NCBI GenBank assembly: GCA_030141605.1
Contig: JAQGDQ010000244.1
Coordinates: 62,001 to 126,000, forward strand
Direction of reading: 5' to 3'
Source: Tubiluchus corallicola
Lineage: Eukaryota; Priapulida; Priapulimorpha; Priapulimorphida; Tubiluchidae
DNA length: 64,000 nt
Within the stretch, counting starts at the first letter, position 1. Every line of letters begins with the position of its first letter. Below are positions 1 through 13,000 of this stretch, one piece after another. The notes under the pieces are model-generated. The model worked only from the letters and a program-made list of their open reading frames with translations, did not search any database and was not told the origin of the DNA. The position numbers and the translations under genes were made by a program.

Positions 1-1035
1 TCATTGTAATTATATGCTAATTTATGTTACTATTAGAATAAACGTTACTATATAAGAGTATAAATAATTTGCTCTGTAAGGTAGAATTCAGGGATTATTA
101 ATGTACTATAGATTTCACTGTAATTATATGCTAATTTATGTTACTATTAGAATAAACGTTACTATATAAGAGCGTAAATAATTTGCTCTGTAAGGTAGAA
201 TTCAGGGATTATTAATGTACTATAGATTTCATTGTAATTATATGCTAATTTATGTTACTATTAGAATAAGCGTTACTATATAAGAGCATAAATACTTTGC
301 TCTGTAAGGTAGAATTCAGGGATTATTAATATGCTATAGATTTCACTGTAATTATATGCTAATTTATGTTACTATTCGAATAAACGTTACTATTTAAGAG
401 CATAAATAATTTGTTCTGTAAGGTTGAATTCAGGGATTATTAATGTACTATAGATTTCATTGTAATTATATGCTAATTTATGTTACTATTAGAATAAACT
501 TTACTATATAAGAGCATAAATAATTTGCTCTGTAAGGTAGAATTCAGGGATTATTAATATGCTATAGATTTCACTGTAATTATATGCTAATTTATGTTAC
601 TATTAGAATAAGCGTTACTATATAAGAGCATAAATAATTTGCTCTGTAAGGTAGAATTCAGGGATTATTAATATGCTATAGATTTCACTGTAATTATATG
701 CTAATTTATGTTACTATTAGAATAAACTTTACTATATAAGAGCATAAATAATTTGCTCTGTAAGGTAGAATGCAGGGATTATTAATATGCTATAGATTTT
801 ACTGTAATTATATGCTAATTTATGTTACTATTAGAATAAACTTTACTATATAAGAGCATAAATAATTTGCTCTGTAAGGTAGTATTCAGGGATTATTAAT
901 GTGCTATAGATTTCACTGTAATTATATGCTAATTTATGTTACTATTAGAATAAGCGTTACTACATAAGAGCATAAATAATTTGCTGTGTAAGGTAGAATT
1001 CAAGGATTATTAATGTACGATAGATTTCACTGAAT
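1..1035. repeat. 114-bp tandem array (9 units), left edge open
   Basis: Nine head-to-tail units of 114 bp begin at 1, 115, 229, 343, 457, 571, 685, 799 and 913; a few bases of a tenth begin at 1027 before the similarity stops. Units differ by scattered substitutions but not in length. Each is AT-rich and holds an EcoRI-type GAATTC in most copies. The array probably continues left of the window. It lies directly upstream of the first visible exon of the reductase gene, so it is probably intronic. No open reading frame runs through it. Confidence 0.95.
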
Positions 1036-1071
1036 AAATGTCACTACTGATTCTTACTTTTTATAAACCAG

Positions 1072-4000
1072 CAATGACATGCAATTGAGAGCCTTCTGGA
1101 GAGCAGTAAGCATTGAAAGACCCTGGAACAGAGGTGAAGTACTACTCACAGGTGCAACGGGCTTTCTTGGAGCGTTTCTGTTACGCGACTTATTGAAACA
1201 CACAAAGGTATTGCTACATCAGCGAAATGTTGTGTATGTGTATACAGACGTTTGTATGAAAAATTTGTTTAAAAAATTTATTCTTCAAAGTAATTTCAAA
1301 TAAAATCTGACTTTAAAGAAAAACTATTATCAACACAGCTACGGCCAAATCACGTCGAAAACACCGGTTCTCGTCTGATCACCGAAGTTAAACAACGTAG
1401 AACCTGGTTAGTACTTGGATGGATGACCACCTAGGAATACCAGGTGCTGTAGGCTTGCAGTTGCCCACACTGTATCTCAACACTAGGCGGAGGAGCTGCG
1501 CAAGCAGCCAACGGCTAGAGGGCGGAGGAGGTCAAGTGACCCAACGGCCATGTGTAGAGGAGTAAACCTTCCAAATCAGGAGTGGAGCCCCGAAGGCGGA
1601 CCAGTGCAGCATGATCACTCACTCTGGCAGCTCCTGCAGCCAACCTGGTGCCAAACGTATCGCTCCGCTTTCCTTTGGACTACACCAGCGAGGAAGAGAG
1701 GGGGGTTCCTGTTGTCTGGGTAACTCAGGATACACCTTGCCCAGGCATGCACCCTGGAGATGTTCAAGGATTGCACTACTCAGCCACAGTCGACGCTGCA
1801 GCTCCATCAATGTGATCAATAACTGACTCTCTTGGCGCACACTCCATTGTCTTCCGAGACAGAAGGATGGCAAGAACTAATTATCAACAAAAAGAGAAAG
1901 GCTATATTTTACATCTCTGTGTATCTTTTGTTTATTATTGTAAGCAAGAAAATAAGGTTTTTCAAAAAACGACAAGACCTCAGTGAATGTTGAAGCAAAC
2001 CTGCTTTTTACTTTTGTTCTCAACGTCACTGTCTAAACTTGTTTGTAGGTTTATGTGCATTGCTTAGTACGTGATACTCCAGAACACAACGACATACGCC
2101 AGCGATTAGAAGCAAATCTGAAGAGTTTCGGCATTTTAGGTTCTGAGGAGGAAATCCAAAGATTTCAGTCTAGAGTCGGTCTGATCAAAGGTATCTGAGT
2201 CTTTTTGTTTATTCAATCTATTAATCATTTTTATTTTATTTTTATCTATTTTATTCTGAACACATGCATTTTTGTCACAAAGTTTTAAAAATGAAATTCT
2301 TTATTAATTCAGGCTTATTACTTTTAATACGTATATTGCACGCTTGCGCAGCAAAATCGTCGGCAATTAAGCTTTCCTAGTTATTCACATGTCCTGAATC
2401 TCCATTTCATGAGGATCATTTTTTGTCCTGAGATAATCCATGTTGAAGTTGAGGTGCAGGCTGCACACTGAAAACATAACCTTGAGAAAATCACTGCTAA
2501 GTCAGCCATTGTTTTTTGTCGCGTCTCTACAAAACACTTAGCAACCTCATAAATTTTGGTTGCTATGGATTTTACAAGAGCAAATTGAAGTTATGTTTAA
2601 ATCCAGTAGATGGCTTTTTCTGACAAAGATCTGGTCTTATCAACAGAAAAAACCCGAAGCAAAATGGCTGCTTCTACGATCTACAATCGGAGTTAGGAAA
2701 TACAATTTTTTTTACAATTGCAGTAATAGTTTCTAGATAGAAAAGTGGGTAAAGAGTTTTAAAATTAGATTTTTAGTATCTTTTGGACCTTTTCCTGATA
2801 ATTTGATGCTAGAATATAAAAGTCCAATATATTTAGCATTTGTTTTCATAAAAAATAAAAAATCGACATTTTACCAAATTTTTAGTGCATTGTACTTTCA
2901 AGCATCATAACGTAGTTTTAAAAATGTCGATTTATGGACTGTTTTAGTTTGCAAACACACAATTCATAAATGAACAGAGAGTTTATCATGGTGATGTGTT
3001 TAAGAAGAAAAAAGCAGTACATAATGTTGGACGTACAGACAACTCTTGTTGATAGGTGACGTCTCACTCATGAACCTGGGTTTGTCTGATGGTGATTACC
3101 TGCACTTGTCTTACGCTGTTGATTACATAATTCATGCAGCTGCTTCCGTCAATCTCATTTATCCATATAAGGTGATGAAGTTTTACGTAAAATGTATGCT
3201 AACATTTGTTATTATTAAGTAGGTCAAAGCCAGTTGTTTTTTTCATCTTTTCAATATACAGTAGGTGCCGTTTATTAGACTCACGGTTAATGGAATCACT
3301 CGTTTATTGACTCAAGAATGTCTGGAACCGGCCGCTCCTATTAAAATGTATATAAAAAGTGTTTGTAATTGAGTCAAATAACTCTGCATAATTTACTCAA
3401 TATTTTTACTTCACATACTTAAAAAATAAGACACTTATGTGTGACCAAAGAGCTTTTATTGCTTTTATGTCATCTTTACGTCGATTCTGTGCACTATAAT
3501 ATACGTAGAAACAGTCACGTTAAGTACAGCTTAGTTTGTAAGCAGGTACAGTATGTGTATCATATACACTAATATACCAGCGTAGCGGTTTTGCTTTGAA
3601 TCTGTCACCCGCTTGTTCATTAATTAACCTCATTAATTAACAATTCAATTAACCTCATTGTATCTGGAAGCTAAACATTTAATCACTTGCCCAGCGTTTA
3701 CTTTTGAAGTTCCTGCTGCTTTTCACAGGACAAACAAGGTCATCACCAACTGCAGCTAAAGCACTAGGTGATTAGGTGTTTTGTAGATGAATATGTACAG
3801 TATACTGCAACAGATTTTCAATGTTTTTATGGATTTTGCATGGATTTTATGGATTTTGCATTTTACCGACATTGCATGGATTTTTGTAATTTTTAGTGGA
3901 AACAATCAGATTTGTGCGACCTTTTTTTATTAATTCACTTATGTAAATTAATAGTCTTAAATAACTGCACATATGAACTTCGTTTGTAAAATTCATTTAA

Positions 4001-7000
4001 AGCCTCTGCAATGCAAACTAAGGTGACGAGTCATTATACTTTTGTGATAGTACTAGGCTACACTCGTCAGTTAATTGAATCGGCTAATTGGGTCAAGACA
4101 CTTCTGTTAAAAAGTGAATCTATTAAGCGTTGCCTACTGTATTCAGTGACATTACTGTGAAAAATACAATTGGTTTTTTTGCTTTCTTGATTTCATAATT
4201 TATGATCTTTACAGTTTTTGAAGTTGACATTTATTTTTTTCTGTTTAAAAGGCATTGCTTGGAGCAAATGTGCTCGGCACAGTAATTGTTATAGCATTTG
4301 TTCAGTAAGAAGGGGTGTATCAAGACTTTACGTTCGGTCCCACCCATCTCTATTGTAAATTTATGTACTGAGGTGATTAAACAATTACTTGTGGTGTATT
4401 AGAAACACTGTTAACCTAGTTTCTATGTGGTCATTATTAATTATATGTATTTACATAGCGCTTATGTTGAAGTTGGCTGTACAACTGCTTGTTGTGCATT
4501 ACCTTGCACCTGTTCATTATGTGGCACTTATATAAAATCTGCTCTCAATAATTGCCTATGGTGTGTTACAAAATGTGCCCTTTATACCAATAGTGATGAC
4601 TCATACTTCTACAGTAATAGCTAATAGGCTACACCCATCAGCTTCTGTCCAAAAGTGAGTCTATAATTACTATAATTACTGTGGAAAAATACAATTGTTT
4701 TTTTCTTGTTTTCTTGATTTTATGATTTAAAATCTTTACAGTTTTTGAAGTTAATGTTTATTTTTATCTGTTTAACAGGCATTGCATGGAGCAAATGTAT
4801 TCGGCACAGAGAACATTATAGCGTTTGCTTGCTTTCATAAGATTAAACCTTTGCATTATATCAGGTATGTAAAGTTCCCAATTATTTGTCTTAGAAATAT
4901 CTTTATACCAAGATGTAAAATAATAAAGCTATTTAACAATATTATTTTTATTACAGGCACTTAAAAACATTTATAGTTAAAAAACACAACTTTATTAAAG
5001 GTTTTACATTAAAAAGTTAAAATCATGTCAAACGTTTCGACAGAGCTACTGCTGTCATAATCTGTGATAAATTTGCAAACATACAACCATATTATATAGG
5101 CAGAGCCTATTATGCACTAATTAAGCAGTTAACAGAAGCCAAATAGGTATTGAATAAGCAGACCAGTAAAGAAATTGATACAGTATCTTAAGCACTAACT
5201 AGCTTCAATCCAGCATTAGTGAACATATTTGTGCCTCTGGCCACAAAGATGATTTTAATAATTTTAGCATTGTGACCAGAGCACATCTGGGACATCTTAA
5301 TAAAAGAAAGTTTACCTATGTTCCCTAATAAAGCTTCTCTTAATGTACAAAGCAGTTCAATACCTTTAACTTTATTTCCAAACGCTTAGCTATTTGTGAC
5401 TGTATCAATTTCTTTTCTTCAGGTCTGCTTAATCATTCATTACCTATCTGGCTTTTGTAAATACATAATTAGTGCTTAAGTTACTGTATCAATTTCTTTA
5501 CTGGTCTGTTTATTCATTATCTACTTATCTTTTGTTAATTACGTAATTAGTGCATAATAGGCTGTAACTATATAATCTGGTTGTATGATTGTAAATTTAC
5601 CACTGATGATGACAGCAGAAGTTTGTCGAAACGTTTGGCATGATTTTAACTTTTTAATGTACAAGTTTTAATAAAGTTGTGTTTTTTGAACTATAATAGT
5701 ATAATAATAATAATAATGTATTCAAAAGCAAAATAAGAGTCTTGTTCAGCATTTAGTTAATAATAATAATAATAATAGTAACAATAATAATAATAATAAT
5801 AAATAAAATGAAAGTTTAAAACATGTCATCTGAAACTTCATTGTTCCGACCTCGTGTTCTCTCTCTCAAGTTCGTACTTACTTTGTCCTGAGGTGCCGCC
5901 GCATCATTCAAGTAAAATGTGCCACTAATTCCGGACACTATACCAACCTGGCTCGAAGTACAAACATGTTCATCACATTTTCCTCGTACATATTGTTCGT
6001 TACCGCCTTGCATTTCGCAGTTTGACTAATTACGCATTTTGTTCAATTTTACTAGCACTAATGCAGTGTTTCCTCATGGCGTAAAGCAATGTAATGAGAA
6101 TGCAGACATGGAGCAGTATGCGAATCAGTTACATGATGGTTACTCTCAATCCAAGTGGGTTGCTGAACAGCTAGTGTTAACTGCTAAGAACAGAGGTCTT
6201 CCTGTGTCCATTTACAGACTTGGTTAGTATAGCCATGTATATTTTTGGTTTTAGAGCATGAAATTATCTCAGCATATCTCTATTTTTTCATCTCTGCTAG
6301 TTTAGGTTAAGAATTATACATACAGTCATATATCGGTTTGCCGGACCTCGCTTTTACGGATATTGGAAAAATCGGACAAAATCTGGTCCGTTAAAAGTCC
6401 TGCATACTACGGACACAGTCAGTTGTTTTGCTGGCTGACCGCTAGTTGGCGGGCGATCACTTTGTTTACATCATTACATCGGTGCAATCAAGCAGCGCGT
6501 AATGACACGTGTGAAGCTTGTCTGTCTGGAGTGGCGCGCACTAGATATTTTTGAGACAATTAGACGATTGATTATACATTACCGTGAGTCTAATGCACGG
6601 CGCCTACTGTATTAGCTTAGAAACGGTAAAGACGGATAATCGGCCAATTCGGTGTCTCCCCGATTTTGTCCGGCAAACCGAGATATGAGTGTGATTGTAA
6701 AATAGTCTGGATGGAGTCTGGTTCAGATCAGTATGACTCAAGCCCATTTTATAACCTTTTGCATCCCTAATCTCTTATCCTGGCTTATCCCGATTCATAT
6801 TCTGACTCAGAATTTTTGCATTTCTTTTTGCTTATATTTCAAATTTGTTGCACTGCCAGTCCTTATCAACATTCATTTGCAAAATTATTTACTACTTAAT
6901 ATTACTGCATTGTGCAAACCTACCTATTAATTACCCTTGTGTATACAAGTAGTGCAATTACACACTTGTATTGTTCTTTAACTCGTCCCTAGATGGCAGA

Positions 7001-10000
7001 CAAAAAAATTGCTCAGTCACCATAGCAACGTCAACTTTAGCAATGCCTATTCCGGCAGCCTGATGTTAGACGCTACAGCAGGACAATGAACATAGCAGCT
7101 GCCAACAAACGCCATGGCAATCCTTTGTTCCAACTAAGCTGTGGCTTGCTGCTGCGTGAAATTTTGCGCATTTGTTTTTACAAATATCATTAGCATACAA
7201 AAAGTTTACAAAAATAACATATTCCGGTTGGATATTTCATTAGCTGTTTAAAGATGCTGGCTGTTCTTCTTTAAGTAGACAAATAATTTAACTACTTGAG
7301 AAAAATCTGTCTATACCCGATGAACAAAAGAGTGTAAATACACTAAATAAATTTACAGAAAACGCACAAAACCCTAAAATGATCTTGACATAAAAATGTG
7401 ATCATTACAAAGCTTAAGAACCCCACTTAATAGACCCGTTGGCTATTTTTACCTGCAAATACTCGTAGGAAAATTAACGAATGTTGTGCAAAAAGTACCA
7501 GTTCTGCAGGAAAATGACCAATCAAAGAAAACCAGACTTGAATTGAAACTGAAGACTGCTGCATGTGACTGCCAAGGCCAGGGATGAGAATGACAAATTG
7601 CAAAAACTCTGAAACAAGCCGGGGCTTTTGGGGCCACCTAGGCTCCAATGGGGTTCGAAGGGGCAAAACCCCCTTGAAACCAGCTACAAATTGCAATTTT
7701 GTGACCATAGAGAACCTCTAAGTGGACTTAAAATATCAATTACCTTGTTTCATGCATAATTTAAAATACCCAACTATCAAGGATACATGATACCTAATTG
7801 TCTCAAAAGCACCCAAGTACTGGCCGCTCCTATGCAAAAGTTTATAAAAACTGTCTGCAATTGACTCAAATAACTCTGCACAATAGATTTTACATTTTTA
7901 TACCTAGAGACATACACGTGGTTACACTGATGTACGTGATGTAAACAAAGTGACGGCCTGCCAACTAGCGGTCAGCTTGCGAAATAATGTACTGAGTCCA
8001 TAAAACTTTTCTCAACGAATTTACACGATTTAGAATAATGGCACTACTGGTCTTCCAAAAACTTGGAATTTTGCGTATCAGCGGAAAATTCTCATCCCTG
8101 CAATGGGCAACAAGTTAATCAGGCACAACAGTGAAATTTCTAATTGCACTATTTGCAATCTCATGCCTGTGTAAAATGTTTTAGGTAATTTAGCCGGTGA
8201 CTCTCAGCAGGGATACTGGAATCCACTAGACTTCACTCTGCTCATGATACGAGGTTGCATCGATGCGGGCCTAGTGCCGACCATAGATTGGAACATAGAA
8301 ATGACACCCGTGAATTTTGTTAGCGAGGTTATTGTGAGTCTCACTCAGAACATACGAGAAAGTTTGAGCAAGATTTTCCATATTGTCAATCCGAAAACTG
8401 TCAGCTTAAGGTAACTTTGTTCACCTGATTTGCATTTACGCTCAGCATCAAACGTTCGAATTCGATTCGAATGTAAAATTATGGATTCGAATAATTCGCT
8501 ACTTCGACTATGTACGTTCTTTATCATTGAAACATCGTGCAATCAGTACAGCTGCGATTTCGGTGCACAATTTTTACACAATTATTGGTGTTTTTACTGT
8601 TGAACAAAATGAAGTAATATGCACATTCTTTGCGAGACCACTTTTTGTTAGTGATTCGAAACTCCTGAAACTGAATTCAAATTCGAAAATGGTAAAACTC
8701 CGTTTAATTTGAGTTGAAAGTCACAAATTCCATTCGAATTCTCTTTCTAGTGAACATAGACATAGAACATTTATTTTCTCCAATTAGTTTAACATCAAAA
8801 GTTTTTTAAATATTAAGTAATTATAATCATGGAGCAGGGCAGGGAAGGACCATGGGGTCATCTAGTCTCCTGCTCTTTCGTATAGATTAGTATATTAAAA
8901 ATTAACGGTGATGCTACAGATAACAAAAACAAATAAGAAAAAATAATAAGAAAAACAGTATAAATGACACAAACTATCCAAAAAGAACTGAAAACAAAAA
9001 ATAATAAAGTTGGATACCAAAATCTAAACAAAACAATACAATTACTCCGTAATTAGGATCAGTAATTAGGATTATTATATACAGTAGTTTCAAATGGGGT
9101 CTTATTAACAGGGGAATTTGACCAAGGTTAGTGAGTAAAGTTAAAAACTGAGAGTATGGAAAGAAAAAAATAAGCATCAAAAAAGTGTAATACAGAAAAA
9201 TTTATGAGAAAAAGTAAGTATGAGAAAGAGCAACAATTACTTAGGAGATGAGGAGAAAAAAAGAAAAAAACTTGCTAGCATGCTTATTAGTCTTACAAGT
9301 TATGTGATGTCATGTCAAGTCACTAGTGAAGAACACTTGCGCCTAATTTATGTCGCTTACTTTAACCTACTGTAAAAGAGAACCACTTAGGAAAATCTTT
9401 TAACATGAAAGGGGTCGATTTGTGAATGATTCGTTTGCTTCTCACATCAGGTGTAGGAAGGTATCACAAGGAAAGTGTCGTCACACTAAATACTTGAAGA
9501 CGCAAGTTTGCAATTTTTGAAAATAATGTGTTTGTAAACATTACAACAAAGTACAAAGCCACACCATGTGATTTTTCCAGCACATTAGCTGAGTATGCCT
9601 TTGAGTAATTACTTACTCAGTTTGAGTGTGATTGACTAAGTATTGTTGTAGGTGTCTGAGTACTCATTTCATTGGTTTTTTTTCTGCATATAACATGAAA
9701 TACATAACCTGTTATTATGGTGTAATTAAACCTGCTTTTGTGTGGAATTTAGTTTTAAATCTGTCAGTAAGAAGGGGTGTATCAAGACTTTCCGACGCCC
9801 TCGGCTGATAGTTCTGTCCTGCCCTCATCCCTATTGTAAATTTATGGTTATTTATGTAATGAGGAGATTAAACAATTACTTGTGGTGTATTAGAAACACT
9901 ACTAACCTAGTTTCTGCGTGGTTATTATTAATTACATGTGTATCCATAGCACTTATGTTGAAGCAAGCTGCACAAGTGGTTGTTGTGTAATGCCTTGCAC

Positions 10001-13000
10001 CTGTTCATTATGTGGCACTTATATAAAGTTTGCGCTCAGTAACTGCCTGTGGTGTATTATAAAACATGCCTTTTACATGAACATGAAAGTATACACATTT
10101 CCTGAGGAGAATAAGAATTTTTTCTAAAATTTGACGCCCTAGGTTTATAGCCTAGTTAGCCTATTGGTTAATACGCACCTGTGAGTGAGGCTGAAGAATG
10201 GTTTCAGCACTTACTTTGTAACATTACTACTGATTTGTCTGTATTTATTCGTAAAGCAACTGATACCAAAAGCTGATTGCTCTATTCTCTTAGCCAGTGC
10301 TGACAGTGTTTACCAGGTTTTCATTTTACACAACAGGTGGCTGACATATTGGCTAAAAAGTCAGGGTTACGAACTTGAAAGTGTTTCGTTCTCCGACTGG
10401 ATTTCTCACATAAAAGCTTTGCAGCAAAAGAATCAGGATAATAAAGAACTAGAGCTGTTGTGTAAATTATTAGACGGTATGGTAAGGTAAGCTGTTTTTC
10501 ATTGTTTACTGTTTTGTTTACAAGAAAATCATATGTGTGCTTGCAAACCAAAACAGTCCGTAAGTTGGCATAGTTAAAGCTACGTTATGATGCTTCAATG
10601 TGGAATGTGCCAAAAATTTGGTCAAATGTCAATTTTTTGTTTTTTTATAAAAATGCACGATAAATGTGTTGGACTTTTATATTCTAACATCAAATTATTA
10701 AGAAAATGTTCAAAAAATACTAAACATCTAATTTTATAATTCTGTACGCATTTTCTTTCTAGAAACTAGTACAGCAATTGTAAAAAACGTGTATTTTCAA
10801 ACTGCGATAGTAGCTTGTGGAAGCAGTCATTTTGCTTCAGGTTTTTCCTGTTGCCAAGCCAACATCTTCATCAGGAAGAGCGCACACTTCCATATAGTCT
10901 GAACAAGTGTTACCTCCTCCACAAATGCTTAGCGAACGTGTTAAAACATTTTATCATTTCTCTGTACCGACCATCAGTTTAAATCGTAATTATGAAATAC
11001 TAACGCCCACTGCAACTCTCATTAAGTATTAGCAATATTTTGTTAATTTTTTTCTCACTACTAATTCTAGTGGCCTAACATAAACTTGCTTCGTAGGTCT
11101 CTAGCACAGAATTCAAGAATTATATCTTAATTTTGTTGTTTTGACAGAAATTTGATTATCAATGTACTTGTAATGCACAAGTATTTGTTTATTATATGAA
11201 ATAAATCTACTGAACTGATAGGTCTTCCAAAAATAGAATTCGCACTTTCTTGAGAATATGTATGATCTTTGTAAGATCAATTTTTACTGGTGGTTCAAAA
11301 ATCTTAAAATCTTTCAAAATGAGTTCCAATTTCCCATATACTGAAATTCAGTTCGATTCGAACTTGCTTTGTGGTAGAGAATGCTCACCCTTAGTATCAA
11401 CACAGAAAAATTATTTGAGCAAAATTCTAAGTTTTCTATTTTGAAAATCCAGCTTCTTTACTTGAAGTGAAAAACATGTCTGTTCATCTTGGTGACAGTT
11501 TTGTTAGCATTAGCTTCAGTATATCAATATTTGGTAAACTATTTTTAATATACAGTAAGCTCCGCGTAACTCAATGTGTATATATACCTGTTTCCAGTAA
11601 TTAGGTGATACGCAGGCATAGAATCTGCAATTACATATATCAATACTGTTTTTTTGTGTAGCAGGATAATAAAACTTAACTAACTATATTACAATAGTTT
11701 GCTTGACTTCATATATTTATATACTTGCTTTTAGATAAATTTGGATTCAATAGTTAAAGGACAAGAAAAGGGGTACCTGAAGTAGGTTTTAGAAAAATCG
11801 CTATATACTACTTTATAGCAATTTTGTGCGTATATTGTACTCGCGTTAAAAGGCATTTTTGTTTGTTTTCATCTAAAATCTTCCGCAATACTGTTCTGAT
11901 GTCGCCATTACATGACGTCACTACTCAAACGTAAATCAGGGGAAAGGCAATGCTAAATCATCTCCCAAAAAGCTTTCCATGCAAATCTATATTACGTAGC
12001 GTTTTGTTTACTTGCTGGAAAGACTTATGTAACTGGAAATAATAATTTAAAATGTTCGTGCCAATTAGTAAAATGTCGCTGGCTCACCCTCTGTGATGCG
12101 CGACTCACTATCCAAAAAATATATCTTGAATCTTACAAAGTAAGTTAAAATTTTACTTAGTTAGTAACTTGTGTGCTACAAATGCTCTGATTATTTTTTC
12201 AAACTTCATGAAATGTTATCTAAACTTGTTTCAAATGAGCTACCATTAAAATGGCTGCGCCTAACGGTCATCGCGGGAATTTAAATTTACACGTTTTATA
12301 CAGCATTACTGCCGATGCAAGCCCTGCATGCAGAAAGGCAGTATGTAAATGGTATAAAATTTTAAGCTTTATGTAAGCAGAGTGTTTCCTTATGCTTTAA
12401 GCTCTCACTCAAAAACACAGTAAGAGAAATGATCCATTTTTTGTTTTTTGCAGGGATGGACCCTCTTTTCCACCACTTTCATCCTTCAATAATGACAACT
12501 TCATGTCTGCATTAACTTCTTTAGAAAGGAAATACCCCACAGTGGGTAGTGAGTTACTACAAATGTACGTGAGGAGTTTAGCAGAGAGAGGAGTCATTGA
12601 GAAACCGAACAAAATTAAACGTAGGTTTTCTTGTTCTGTTTATGCATTATGATGTTCAACTTTGCAGTTGTATCAAGTAGAGGTGAGCATCGAATGTTCG
12701 AGTTTGATTCGAACCAGTTTTTCTAGTTCGAATTCGATTCGAACCTAAAATTAAAGATAGGAATGATTCAGCACTTCAACCACGTATGTTCTGTATCATT
12801 AAAGCGTATTAAAACTAGAGGATCTCGAAGATTTAAGCATATGAAGAGCACCCGCATTGCTGTTTGCCAGGAGGCAATTTCTAACACATTTAACAATAAG
12901 AACTCCATGCAGTGTCAAGCAGTTGTTTAACATTTAGAACGTTATATTATTTGAATTATACTAATTTAAGAATTGTTCCTTTAATCACAAAAGTATAACT

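Noticed and set aside
1611-1873. Overlapping open frames on both strands
   Set aside because: They fall in the GC-rich body of the 5S-headed SINE and show no protein family features.
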